Below, in pieces: positions 41,047 to 51,430 of a stretch of 64,000 nucleotides of DNA. The stretch is from Isochrysis galbana. Its lineage: Eukaryota; Haptophyta; Isochrysidales; Isochrysidaceae. Under the pieces are notes generated by a model, which saw only the letters and a list, made by a program, of their open reading frames with translations, searched no databases and had not been told where the DNA came from. The stretch is from positions 10,923,072-10,987,071 of the forward strand of contig CM030931.1 in NCBI GenBank assembly GCA_018136815.1. The letters run 5' to 3'. Numbering within the stretch: position 1 is the stretch's first letter; every line of letters starts with the position of its first letter. A program made the translations under genes and the position numbers.

Positions 41047-41614
41047 ACACATTACCCACAGAAGAATCGGCACACGCAACCGTTTCGCTGCGGCGACCAC
41101 CGCAAAATGTAGGCTATGCGGAAAACACCGCGAGAACTCGACACACCTGGCTAGGTGCTCCTCCACACTTCAGATATTCCAAACCATAGAAGCCGTAGCG
41201 GGATACACCCCCGCGAAAAACAGATCGTCAGCCCAGAAGACCAAAGACAGACTCTTCGCATACCCGAACTCGCCGACGCCAGACAGCCTGAAAGCCCTAT
41301 ACCTCATAGCATGGAGATACATAATAGGCGACTTCTACAGAGTAGAATTCGACCACTACACCTGCTACCACCACGTGCCGGCCATCGAAAAGACTCTGAG
41401 CAGGTTCACGGTCCTCGTGAGGGGCTTTGAACCTCCGGACGGAATCTCGACCGCTCGGACGAACAAGGCTTCCCAAGGCAGGAAACCGAAGATCAAGTCG
41501 CCACGAGAACTCAGCACCCCCATCTTTACAAATAACAACAAAGGAGCTCTAGTCATGAGTACGAACCTGTCCCTGATAGCTCAAGCGCTCAACATAGCGG
41601 AGCGGCTAGCCTGA
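40963..41614 (+). CDS. C-terminal part of the LINE ORF2, in a shifted frame
   Basis: The second frame reads LTHDEWKHVAKLYTHPLLKH, then AKCRLCGKHRENSTHLARC, a CxxC-x8-HxxxC zinc knuckle usual at the end of such ORF2 proteins, then LYLIAWRYIIGDFYRVEF (also found in the 49.2-kb copy) and the end AQALNIAERLA. It overlaps the RT frame, so a frameshift separates the two halves. Confidence 0.7.
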
Positions 41615-41944
41615 ACTATAAGAGGCCCGCCGAGACCCACGCCCAACCGTACAGATGCCCATAGCTACTCTGGACTACAGGCTCCCAACACTCAACACCT
41701 GGAGAAAAACATGCAACAACCGGTAGCCCGATGGCGCAAGAAGAAGTAGCGAGGAAAGCCATCGGGTATCGGTACACACCGCCTGCCACCGGAAACCTAC
41801 TGCACCCAGCCCCTAGGTAGAGCACGAGGGGACGAGCCGCAAGGCAGGTGGAGGGGGGATAAGGGAAGCGGGCGTGGCTGCATAGAAGCTGTGCAGGGTC
41901 GCGCGCGCGGCGAGACTATTAAGAAGTTTTTTTTTAAGATAGGG

Positions 41945-42413
41945 TCATGGAGCGCGCGTCGCTCCCCTCCACTCCTGCCCTCACCCTTGCTGCGTGCCGC
42001 GCCGGCCGATCGGGCCATGACCATGACCAACGACGTATCCTTCGCCAGGGCTCGCCCCACCGACGCCACTCTATCTACCCCCGCACGCAACGCCCCACGT
42101 CGGAGGGCGGGGTGTGGACGAACGCTACTGGATACGCCTATTGTCCTATTGTGCATTCCACCCTGCGCCACCGGACACGGACACAGGTCGCCCCGACCAC
42201 CCGGACAATTGGCGCTATGCCAGAGAGTGTGCAAGGGCAAGGGAGGGGCGAGGGGGGAGGAGAATCGCACCATTTTCTGGCGAAGGTTTTCGTAGCGGCA
42301 GGTGGCCCCCCTGGGAGTTTTGTTGTGGGCTTTGGAAAATGGTCAAAAAATGTCAACCCCCCCCCATATTAGTATTAGTACTTAAAAAGCCCTGTTTGAC
42401 CGCCCTATGTGTT
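41945..42413 (+). repeat. LINE-head-derived sequence and TAGGGCGGTCAAACAG-type end
   Basis: ATGGAGCGCGCGTCGCTCCC at 41947 matches the ORF1 start of the LINE family. The frame lasts about 140 residues without recognisable domains. The right end, AAAAAGCCCTGTTTGACCGC then CCTA at 42389-42412, matches the sequence beside the ORF1 at 49.15 kb. Bases 42414-42690 show nothing further. Confidence 0.45.
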
Positions 42414-42689
42414 GTGTGCTGTGGTTGTTCGTGTTGTTCTTGTTCTTGCTTGTGAATGTGAATGTCTCACAAGCATGTACAATGTATGAACATGCCCCCG
42501 ATTGCTCTCGGGAACCACATAGGATACATACATGAGGAGAAGAGAAGAATGAGAAGAGTCACGGGGTGTCACGGTGCACAAGTAAATACGGATAATATTA
42601 GTAGTATGTTGCAATTATACCAAAATAAGACGTGAATACAAGGGTATATACTATGAATTCAGGGATGCAAGGGCTCGTTCGTTCCGAGC

Positions 42690-43262
42690 GTCGTCACCAC
42701 ACGGCAGCAGGAGAGAGAGACAAAGAAGAGGGAGAAAACAAAAAGAGGGAGAGAGATGAGACAGAGAGAGGAGCGTACTCCTTAAGTACAGAGGGAGACG
42801 GGAGAGAACACCAGGGAGAGGAGAGAGTTTTAAGAGAGACGGGGGGGGGGGGGGGGAGGAAGAAGAAGGGGGGGGGGGGGGGCGAGAGAAGAGAGCCGTT
42901 GCAAAGAGAGCGAGCCCGAGGCGCCGATGAGCGAGGTGCCGTCTTGGGGGGGGGGGGGGGCTGGGAGGGACTGGGGGCCTGGTGTGTGTGTTGGTGTCGA
43001 GGTGCGGGGGGGGAAGGGGGGAAGGGGCGAAAGAGCACTGGCGGCGGGGGAGGAGGGGGGCGGGGCGGGGCGGGAGGAGAAAAGGGTATGTGGAGAGGAG
43101 AGGCCGAGCGGGGTGCGCCGCCCACGCGGTGGCTGCCCGTGTGCCCCACAAATCCACCTGGCACGCCCTGGGGCCTCTTTCGCCGCTCTCGGCCCCGCCA
43201 CCTTTCCCTTCTGCCACCTCTCTTTCTCTCCCTCCCCCCCCCCCTTCCTACGCTCTCCACCG
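42690..43262 (+). promoter_or_regulatory. Purine-rich then pyrimidine-rich leader of CFAP58
   Basis: GA- and G-rich DNA (42700-43090, with several runs of ten or more G) switches to a C/T-rich tract (43190-43262) right before the first exon. Similar pyrimidine-rich leaders precede the ORFs at 20351, 37088 and 60460. No TATA box was found. Frames here are compositional. Confidence 0.35.
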
Positions 43263-43274
43263 GCTTCCCCCTCT

Positions 43275-46200
43275 ATGCGCCGCGCTCGCTACTCGCAAGC
43301 GCTCCACATGCGCGGTGTGCACTCGGGTTGCACCTGCGCGCACTGTGCGGCGCGAGGGCTGAGCGACAACTGGGGACTGTGCGCGCCGCAGGCCGAGGGC
43401 CAGCTCAAAGCCCAGGGTAAGGACGCGCTCCAGGCCTCGACATTCGAACAGCTCGAGCAAGACTTCCAGGAGGTGCGTGCCAACGGATCAAGCAGTAGCC
43501 ATGCGAGGTCCGCCTGCATGCGCCGTACACCCCGCTGCTTATGGTGATCCCCCTCTCCGCTCAGGTCCTTCAAGAACTCGTCGGCGATCAGTCGCTCGAG
43601 CGCTTCCGTCAGGAGTATGAGAAGCTGCACCGTGCACTGAAAAAGTCGAATGAGGGTGAGAAGCGGCTGCTGAAGAAATGCCGCGAGCTCAACTCGGAGA
43701 TTGTGTCAAATGCGGTGAAAGTGCAGACGGCCCTCCGGCTGTCACAGGAGGATCAGGACACTATCGCGTCTCTCAAGCGGGTAAGCACTGTTGTGAGCTA
43801 TCGCAGAGAGATCGGGGAGGGGGGGGGAGCTTGATGTTCGTGGAGTTGTGGCCTGTGTGCGCTGGGCGCTTGTGGTCAAGCCCTCAGGAGGCAGGGCTAG
43901 GCGTGCTTGCGCCATCGGGACTAGAGTGACACCACATTGGGCCGCCACCTGTACCAGGCCCGCCTCGACCGTGCCACGGGATGCTCACACCCATATCCGC
44001 ACCTGTGCTACAGGAAATTGAAAAAGCCTGGAAAATGGTTGATCAGTCGCACGACAAGGAGTCGCGCGCCAAGGAGACCATCTCCAGCCTCAAGGGCGAG
44101 ATAGCAAATCTATCCAAATTGGTGCTTGCCCGCGCAAGGGGTGGGAAGGCAGCTCGCGGCCCCCCAAGCCATGATGGGATCTGGATAGGAGGAATCCTTT
44201 CGGCTGGTCGAGACACGCAGCGCTCGAGGGGGATGTAGGAGCTCCTCCGGACAGCGGCCAGGGCCCCTTGCAGATCGCCCAACTCCCACACCTCGGGTCG
44301 TAGCGAATGTCCTGTGTCAACCGGCGGGTCTACGTGATAGCCGGCTGGAAGTCGCGGGCGGCGTTGGGGGGGGGGGGGGGGGGGGGGGGGCGAAGATGCC
44401 GCGGCCGTCAAGGGCGCGGTCGCGTCTGGAGCCCGTGTGTCGGTGCCTGTCCCCACTGCGTACTCCACATGATGTTGTCACCCTAGCTGTGCTGCTCATG
44501 CGCCTCGAATCCCTCCGTAGGTCGAGCAAGGCGCCGGGTTGAGCGTGGGGCAGGAACAGCAGGTCAACGAGCTGCTGGCGGAGAAGGAGCGGCTGGCGGC
44601 AGAAAGGGACGCCCAGGTGGCATCTCACGCCCAACTCTCCACGCACTCCGATTGGGCCGTGTCCGATTGGCTGAGTGGGCCGACGTGCGTGGCAAGACGG
44701 GCGGAGTGCTGATAATCTGTGCCGACACAGCTCGGCTTCACTCTCACAGCGGCCTCGCCTCTGCAACATACGGATCAGGTGGAGATCATTGCAAACTTGC
44801 GGGCGCAAATCGCCGAGCGATTGGCTACGATCAAGGAGCGCGAGGCTGAACGTTCGGCTATCTCGAGGGCGACCTCCGAGACCAAAATGGTGTGCGATTC
44901 ACCACGCACGCCGCCGGTCGTCCAGCCCATCGCGACTGCGTGTAGCGCGGTATGGCTTCGGTCCAGCCTTGCCCCGCGATGCGCGTTGATCGCAGTGTGC
45001 CCGACCCTTGTCGTGGCCTGGTCTCCTCTGCACATTGCGCAAATCGTCACATCGCGACCACTGCTCTCGTCGACCAGGAGCTCAAGGGGCTACGGACAGA
45101 TGTGGACCGCGAGACGCGCAAGAAGGAGCGGCTCGCGAAGGAGATCAAGGACTTGGAGCATTCACTCCAGCTCAAGGGCCAGGAGGTGAAAGAACGGCGG
45201 ATGGCGCTAGTGGAAGCGTCTCAAAAGGTGTCGCTCCTCGAGGACTCCATGCGCAAGCAACAACAGTTGACGGAGGGGGCCAGGCGGGAGCTGGCTGAGG
45301 TGGAGGCGCGGCTCAGCCGCGAGCAGGAGGCCGTCAAGTCGGACACCGAGGCTAACGCTGCGCTCGTCGATCAGAACAAGGAGCAAGCCGACCGTCTAAA
45401 GAAGGCCGAGGATGCAGTGCAGGCTAAGCAGCAGGAGCTCAACAAGACAATTCGAACAAAGGAGATGCTTGTCAAGAAGCTCAAGTCCGTCGAGGAGGCG
45501 CGGCTCGAGGTGAAGAAGCAAACTGAGGCCCTCGACTCAGCTGTTCAAACGCTCGAGCGGGAGGTGCAGATCGAGCGCGGTGAGGCTGAGGCGGATCGGA
45601 GGCACAAGGCCGACTTGGAAGCGGAGATTGCCGAGCTCAAACAAAGCCTCGAGTCAGTGGGTCAGGCCACGGAGAAGCAAATCGACATTGTTAAATTGAA
45701 TGCGAACATTATCAAGAAACTTGAGGCGGAGATTGTGGAGCATCGGGCAGAGGCCGCCAAGCAGAAATCGATGGTGCAGCAGCTAGAGAAAGATCGCGAG
45801 AAGCACGGTGCCGAGGCGTCCGACATGTCGGCCAAGTTCATGGCGACCGTCGAAGAGGTGAAGCTGCGGGAGACCTCAATTGTCGACCTGCAGAAGAAGA
45901 TTGTCGAGAGCGACATGAAGTTGAAGACGCAGCAGACGCTCTACGAGGCGGTCCGCTCCGACCGCAACCTCTACTCCAAGAATCTTATCGAGTCGCAGGA
46001 CGAGATTGCCGAGATGAAGCGCAAGTTCAAGATCATGAACCATCAGATCGACCAGCTTAAGGAGGAAATCCAGCAAAAGGACCAGGCCTTCATCAAGGAG
46101 CACATCGAACACGCCAAGGCTGACAAGGAGAAGGAGCGTCTAAAGAATCGGCTTATGCGCGAGAAGAAGAAGGTCAGTCAGACGGACGCGATCATCAAGA

Positions 46201-47078
46201 ACCTCGAGTCGGAGCTGAACAAGCTCAACCACATCATCCATGAGGCCGATAGTGAGCGGTTTCGCCAAGCGACCGAGTACGACATCACCATCAACGAGCG
46301 CGACATTCTAGGCACACAACTGATCCGGCGAAACGACGAGCTTGCGCTTCTCTACGAGAAGATTAAGATCCAGCAGCAGACGCTGTCTAATGGAGAGGTC
46401 GCATACCGGCAGCGGCTCGAGGACATCCGGGTGTTGCGGCTCAAGCTCAACCAGCTGCGCCGTCAATTACACATCCAGAACTCGAGTTGCTCAAACTTGG
46501 ATGCCTTGCGGCAAGAAGTGTATACTCTACAAAATGAATTGCTGCAGGACCGCACCAAGGTAAAGGCGCTCTCCGAGGAGTTAGAAAACCCAAACAACAC
46601 TCACAGGTGGCGCAAGCTCGAGGGGTCAGACCCAGGCACTTACGAGATGCTCACCAAGATCCAGGCCTTGCAAAAACGGCTGATCGCCAAAACGGAAGAG
46701 GTAGTGGAAAAGGAGATGCTACTCGCAGAGAAGGACAAACTATACGTCGAGTGCAAGAACATCCTCGCGCGCCAGCCAGGGCCTGAGGTGGCCGAGCAGC
46801 TGTCTTCATACCAGCAGGCCCTTCGCGATCGCACCAAGTCGATGAAGGCAACTGCATCGGAGCTGAACATGTTGCAATCGCAGGTAGGTGAGTACAAGTT
46901 CGAGATCGAGCGGCTTACGCGTGAGCTACAGGAAACGAAAAGGCGCTACTATGAGACGAAGCGGAGGGAAACTTTACAACGTGAGCGAGAGCGGCAAGCG
47001 CTTGATCAGACGCGCGCGGCCCCTGACGACCATCAAGGGAACAACACGCAGCAAATGATGACAGTTATGCCCATGTGA
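43275..47078 (+). CDS. CFAP58: Cilia- and flagella-associated protein 58 (six exons)
   Basis: Exons are 43275-43472, 43565-43780, 44014-44121, 44521-44616, 44779-44889 and 45078-47078. All introns are GT-AG and phase 0, giving 909 residues against about 870 in animals. Successive exons read STFEQLEQDFQE, VLQELVGDQSLERFRQEYEK plus LHRALKKSNEGEKRLLKKCR, EIEKAWKMVDQSHDKESRAK, VEQGAGLSVGQ, VEIIANLRAQIAE and ELKGLRTDVDRETRKKERLA. This is the diagnostic CFAP58/CCDC147 series. The rest is one long coiled coil with the conserved GTQLIRRNDELALLYEKIKI and QRLEDIRVLRLKLNQLRRQL. The protein belongs to the motile axoneme, so the organism should make flagella. The start is uncertain: MRRARYS at 43275 is the first in-frame ATG I accept, and MRG at 43308 is an alternative. 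Confidence 0.9.
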
Positions 47079-47354
47079 TAGACTCAACAGGCCGCATTGC
47101 CGAGAGCGCCACGATGAAGTCGCCGCACCGCAGGTGATCATCGGCCTCCTGTATATCTATTCCTCTCCCCCCCGCCCCCCCTCCACACACACACCATGCT
47201 ATGCCGTGCCGTGCTGCTCATTGTGATCTCGCTCCCGCCCATCCTCGATCTTTCTCCCGTGTGTCGTGTATGTACTCTGCGCAATGCCATCTGTAGAAGC
47301 GCATCCGTGCATACTTATTCTCTCTCTCTCTCTCTCTTTCCCTTGCTGCGGTCG
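47079..47354. other. 3' flank of CFAP58 up to gap
   Basis: No gene. There is a C-rich run and a CT microsatellite (TCTCTCTCTCTCTCTC near 47320) just before the gap, a likely cause of the break. Confidence 0.6.
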
Positions 47355-47454
47355 NNNNNNNNNNNNNNNNNNNNNNNNNNNNNNNNNNNNNNNNNNNNNN
47401 NNNNNNNNNNNNNNNNNNNNNNNNNNNNNNNNNNNNNNNNNNNNNNNNNNNNNN
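47355..47454. other. Assembly gap of 100 N
   Basis: Exactly 100 N, following a CT-repeat. Confidence 0.99.
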
Positions 47455-47657
47455 AGGACACTGTCACACAAGATTCTGACGACCTAACCGATGCACACAA
47501 ATATCTTGTCTGGCGCGAAACCCTCACCCGATTGGCAGAAGCTCATGGCCTTGTCCCGATTGCCATTGAATCAATGTGGCGGAAGGGTGGCTTAGCTAAA
47601 GTGCACTCGTGGCATTGGCGAACGGAGGAGACGACTTCGGAGACGCTGACGGGCTGA
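47455..47657 (+). CDS. C-terminal fragment of an unknown gene cut by the gap
   Basis: The frame is open from the gap and reads DLTDAHKYLVWRETLTRLAE, AHGLVPIAIESMW and ends ETTSETLTG at 47657. The YLVxxxxLxxLAExHGL pattern resembles the end of mRNA cap guanine-N7 methyltransferases, but the match is short. Its last 62 bases overlap the end of the LINE ORF1 on the opposite strand, so the stop may come from the inserted element. Confidence 0.35.
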
Positions 47658-49113
47658 GGCCCGTCAGCAGAGGAAGGCGGGCCGCCGCTCCAAGACCCAT
47701 TAGGGCCCTGTAGTCCATGGCGTTGCTTACTTCGCGTTGGCGTTTGCGCTGCTTCGCTTTCGCCTTGTCTTGTTCGCACGTGCATTGGCGAAAGCTGACT
47801 TGATTTTTACGTAGATATGAGATAGCCCAGGGCTTATCGTATCCTTTGCACCCGCCCGGGGCGCCGTGTATGGCAATGTCGCCGTCCGGTGTTACGCATT
47901 CCACCGATGAGCGGACCGCGTAGTCCAAGTTGAAGTTTTCCCCGTCATCGAGGGTCACGTGGAAGGTCCGGGGAAAGCGATGGCCCAGGGCGGTGGTGTC
48001 TGTGTATACGTAGAAGTGCCAAATTGGACGTTTACCGGCTTCTACTTTAGTGATCCCTTCGAGCGTGGTCTTGACTCGCTGTTGATTGCCCCTAAGGACA
48101 TGGAAGCCTTCACGCTCCAATGCACTAGCCAAATGCCGAGTTTTAGTTTTGTATGCCTTAATCGGGTCGAAAATGCGAAACACGATGTAGGTGGCGACCT
48201 CTTTGAGAGAGGACCTGATAGCGCTAGATTTGCGGGGAGCTGAGTCGGCTATCGTGCCATAGGTGACTCCAAACTCATGCGGGACTCCCGAGAGTACCGT
48301 TTGAAGTTTGTCGCCATAAGCGGCCTTGAATTGGTCGTGAGCATCGTCATCGACGTAGAAAATCCATGGGCCCTTTCGGCCCTTGTCCATCCCATCTGGC
48401 GTGGCATCTAGGCCCTCTAGCCTAGAGAGAAGAAACTTCATGAACGTGGCTACATCCTCACTTTTAATGTCCTTTTTGTCTTCAGCTAGTTGCGCTAGCT
48501 GAATGAAAAAAGGTGTGTCTTCGGGTTCCTCTTCTTCATCCATTGGAGGGGGAGCGAGTTGGATGGTGTTGGTGGGAGTCCCTTTGGGATCCGACTGTGG
48601 GTCGGCCCGCTTGCGCGACAGCTGTTGCGGTTGTTGTTGGGCTGGCTGCTTCAGAGCTTGTTGGGCTGGCTCCTTCAGTTTGCTCCCATGCGTGGCTTCA
48701 GCATACGACTTGGGCGCATGGGTTGTTGGTTGGTTGGTGGGAGCAAAGGCTCCAAGGATTGATTGTTGTGTCAAGTGCCCGCCCCCGAGGGGTGCACTGC
48801 TGGTAGGAGTTACCACCATGGGGGTGGCAGCAATGCTGCCACCCACCATGGGGAGTCCTTGATTGGGTGGCGAGACGGTGGAGCTGGGCGGCTGAGCCTG
48901 TTGCTGGCTCTGTTGCTCTGCAGGGAACAGGGCACGGCCTGTTCCCTGCTTCTGGGGCTGGTGAGGAGGCGAGGGTGGCGGAGCCATGTCGACGTCGGTA
49001 TCCGGTGGGGCAGAGGCCTGCGAGCGCTTCGGCTCCGGCGGCTTGGGGCGGCCCCGGTGGGGCGTCGTGGCGGCGGGGGGCTGGGAGGTGGGAGCGGTCG
49101 GCGCGCGCTCCAT
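47596..49113 (-). CDS. LINE ORF1-like protein (505 residues)
   Basis: An intact ORF from the ATG at 49113, MERAPTAPTSQPPAATTPHR. The N-terminal third is Pro/Gln/Thr-rich with GRPKPPEPKRSQ. After an acidic stretch (PPPMDEEEEPEDTPFFIQLA) comes a globular region with GPWIFYVDDDAHDQFKAAYG, VATYIVFRIFDPIKAYKTKT and RPIWHFYVYTDTTALGHRFP. It ends with a basic Cys-containing part, CTCEQDKAKAKQRKRQREVS. No RT is present. The start and first ~80 residues recur at 57565 followed by a LINE-type tail, and the bare ATG context recurs five more times, so I assign it to ORF1 of the resident LINE. The function would be nucleic-acid binding. The same central region leaves a trace at 5.2 kb. Confidence 0.6.
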   Translation of the reverse strand: MERAPTAPTSQPPAATTPHRGRPKPPEPKRSQASAPPDTDVDMAPPPSPPHQPQKQGTGRALFPAEQQSQQQAQPPSSTVSPPNQGLPMVGGSIAATPMVVTPTSSAPLGGGHLTQQSILGAFAPTNQPTTHAPKSYAEATHGSKLKEPAQQALKQPAQQQPQQLSRKRADPQSDPKGTPTNTIQLAPPPMDEEEEPEDTPFFIQLAQLAEDKKDIKSEDVATFMKFLLSRLEGLDATPDGMDKGRKGPWIFYVDDDAHDQFKAAYGDKLQTVLSGVPHEFGVTYGTIADSAPRKSSAIRSSLKEVATYIVFRIFDPIKAYKTKTRHLASALEREGFHVLRGNQQRVKTTLEGITKVEAGKRPIWHFYVYTDTTALGHRFPRTFHVTLDDGENFNLDYAVRSSVECVTPDGDIAIHGAPGGCKGYDKPWAISYLRKNQVSFRQCTCEQDKAKAKQRKRQREVSNAMDYRALMGLGAAARLPLLTGLSPSASPKSSPPFANATSAL

Positions 49114-49162
49114 CGCTAAAACTATAACAATAGTTTGATTACTAGTAGTTAAAAAGCCCCTG
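49114..49162 (-). promoter_or_regulatory. 5' leader of LINE ORF1
   Basis: On the minus strand the ATG is preceded by AATCAAACTATTGTTATAGT and TTTAGCG. AAACTATTGTTATAGTTC...GAGCG precedes the ORF1 copy at 57565, and GTTATAGTTATAGTTTGAGC precedes an ATGGAGTGCGCG at 61927. This is a conserved, AT-rich leader, likely an internal promoter or 5' UTR. Confidence 0.5.
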
Positions 49163-49962
49163 TTTGACCGCCCTAATACTGGGCACGCTGAACAAAATTG
49201 CAAGGTTCTCGCCCGAAGCCGATAGAAACAGAGAGGAAGTCATCATAGACAACCTTTTCATATTCCCCAAGGGGGACGCCCCAAAAGCGATATACACTCT
49301 ATACCTGCTAGCATGGAGGTACATCATGACGGACTTCTATAGAATCCACTATGAGAACATAGCCTACTCGGAAGAATCCATACTCATAAGAATAATAGAG
49401 AGATACACTACCTTGTGTAAAGCACTATTATTCGCATATGAAACCGACTCAGCGAGAACGGCCCAGGCGGGCATGGGAAGACAACCGAAGAAAAGAATAG
49501 ATATGGGCGACTTAAGGCCAGTATTTCACATAAGCGGCAAAGGTGGGCTCAAGCCCAGCGAGGAGCTAGCCGAGCTAGCCGCAAAACTTGGGATCACACA
49601 CGTTATCCAAGAGACAGAGGTGTGTAGAGAAGAGGACGTATAAAACACTGATGCAGATAACGGGAACGGACAACACTAGAGGCGATGTAACATAGACGGG
49701 ATCCCCACACCCAAACACGGCCGTAAGGACGTTACATGAGAGCGACCATACCAAAAGGCCTGCCCTGACCCCACACTCCAAACCAGACCTCAGGTAGTGC
49801 ACCGAGGTCGGACCCCGGAAACCAAAAAAAAAAGGAAAGAAGGGGGGCAGGGGAGGAGGTGGAGGGAGGGGAGATAAGGGCGATGAAAATAGAGAGGGTG
49901 AGTCCTGTAGACAGTAGGTGTGTAGCCCCGAATCTTCAGATGTTTTTTTTTTGACCGCCCTA
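49163..49962 (+). mobile_element. 5'-truncated LINE copy with 13-bp target duplications
   Basis: TTTGACCGCCCTA occurs at 49163-49175 and 49950-49962, bounding an insert of 774 bp. The insert holds the C-terminal LINE frame (IYTLYLLAWRYIMTDFYRIH, then AGMGRQPKKRIDMGDLRPVF and LGITHVIQ, stop at 49643), then a 3' UTR and the end TCTTCAGATGTTTTTTTTT. Sense-strand codons are AC-rich like the 38.9-kb LINE. The target is the outer end of the ORF1 element on its left. Confidence 0.8.
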
Positions 49963-49977
49963 TAGGATCGCCCGGAT

Positions 49978-50135
49978 CCACCCAAATTTCAAAAGAAAAT
50001 TCTCGAAATTCTGGCCGGAGCCAAGCGGGCTTGCAAATTTCGCTCCCGAGTGACCCAAATTTCGGTCAAAATTTTTATTTCGATGATGGACCCAAATTTT
50101 ATAAAAAAAATCTCGAAATTCTCGCCGGTGCCAAG
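49978..50135 (+). repeat. Imperfect ~115-bp tandem duplication
   Basis: ACCCAAATTT, AAAATTCTCGAAATTCT and GCCGGAGCCAAGC occur at 49980-50030 and again at 50091-50137. The following 50140-50870 contains no gene I can support. Confidence 0.55.
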
Positions 50136-50921
50136 CCGGAGAGGCCTAGCGTTTGATACTGGACCATCGACCATCGATAGCAACCGGGCCAAATCGGGGA
50201 CAATCGACAATAGATGGAACGGGGGGTCATTCATGGCCCACGAAGTACGCCTTACGCCGTGCCAGGAATAGGGCGAGCGTCAGGAATTGGTTAGGCGCCG
50301 AGTAGTGGAGTTCATTCAGCATTCTTTGGAGCCGACGGTCACCGGATTCCCACATGAGTGAGATGGGGTGGAGGTTGGCACGGCGATCTCATTGTGCACC
50401 GTACACGAGACGCCGTGAGCGGAGATGACGTAAGATTCCAAGTAGGTATGGCGTGGCCAGGCGAGATCGCCAATCTGCGAAACTCGGCGATCGTTTTTCT
50501 CGTTGTGGAGGACGCGGCTGCTCGGAGCTTTGGATCCCGGAATCTGAGATGCGCGAGATCGCTTGAGAACTTCTCTGAATCTCACGCTGCATTATCTCTG
50601 GAACCGCTCTCAGGCGCTGAAGTGCTTCCCCTCGCCCTCCCCCCGCCGAACTTCTTTCCCGTAGTGTTGTGTTGAGGGGGGGGGGGAATCACACTCATCT
50701 AGAGAATCAGGTTCCTTTCTTTAGTAAGGAGGGGCTCTCACGTGTGTCCGCCGTTCGTCTCCCCCTATAGGAGTACCTCCTCGATCTCCGAGGGCTGCTG
50801 AAGATGCAGGATACCGAAAGATTGGATGTGAATCTCTGTCTCACTTATTCCCCTTCCTGCTGAGCTTCTCGTTGTCTCTTGAGGTGATTCGGAGAGTGAT
50901 GAGGAGGGCGCGGAGGAGGAG

Positions 50922-51065
<144 letters not shown>

Positions 51066-51430
51066 TTCTTCTCTGCGGAAGCAGGGAGAGGTGGTGAGGA
51101 AGAAGAAGAATCTAGCCTATATTCCCTGCTTCTTGAGGAGGTGTTTTATTCCCGAAAGCCTCTCCCTCTCTCCTCCTTTCCTTCCCCTCTCGCCTCGCCT
51201 CGCTTCTCTCTCCCCTCGTCGCTTTCTGCCCGCAGGATCGTCGGTCAAAAGGATTGAAGGGAAGAAGCGACGGTGCCGTGGGACGTAGTGCTCCTAGTGA
51301 CGCCAGAGAGAATCCCCCCCCCCCCATCCATTCGCCAACCTCCTCTCCACCCCTCCTCACCCGCTAGTGATCGTTGTTCCTTTCCTCTGTTCTCGCCTTC
51401 CGTCTTCGTGCCAGCCCAAGGGACGGGGCC

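Larger units (their letters stand above)
38852..41944 (+). mobile_element. 5'-truncated LINE with reverse transcriptase, flanked by AAGATAGGG
   Basis: The element runs from about 38861 to 41935. AAGATAGGG is present on both sides (38852-38860 and 41936-41944), a plausible 9-bp target duplication. It contains the RT gene and C-terminal region, then a ~320-bp 3' UTR ending CTATTAAGAAGTTTTTTTTT. The endonuclease and ORF1 are missing. AC-rich codon use on the sense strand differs sharply from host genes. Confidence 0.8.

Noticed and set aside
42632-43547. Gly/Arg-rich ORFs upstream of CFAP58
   Set aside because: Purine-rich leader composition; only the 3' end of one frame is the CFAP58 first exon.
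43100-47100. Bacterial-type operon or ribosome binding sites
   Set aside because: GT-AG introns, microsatellites and LINEs show a eukaryotic nuclear genome; purine-rich boxes are compositional.
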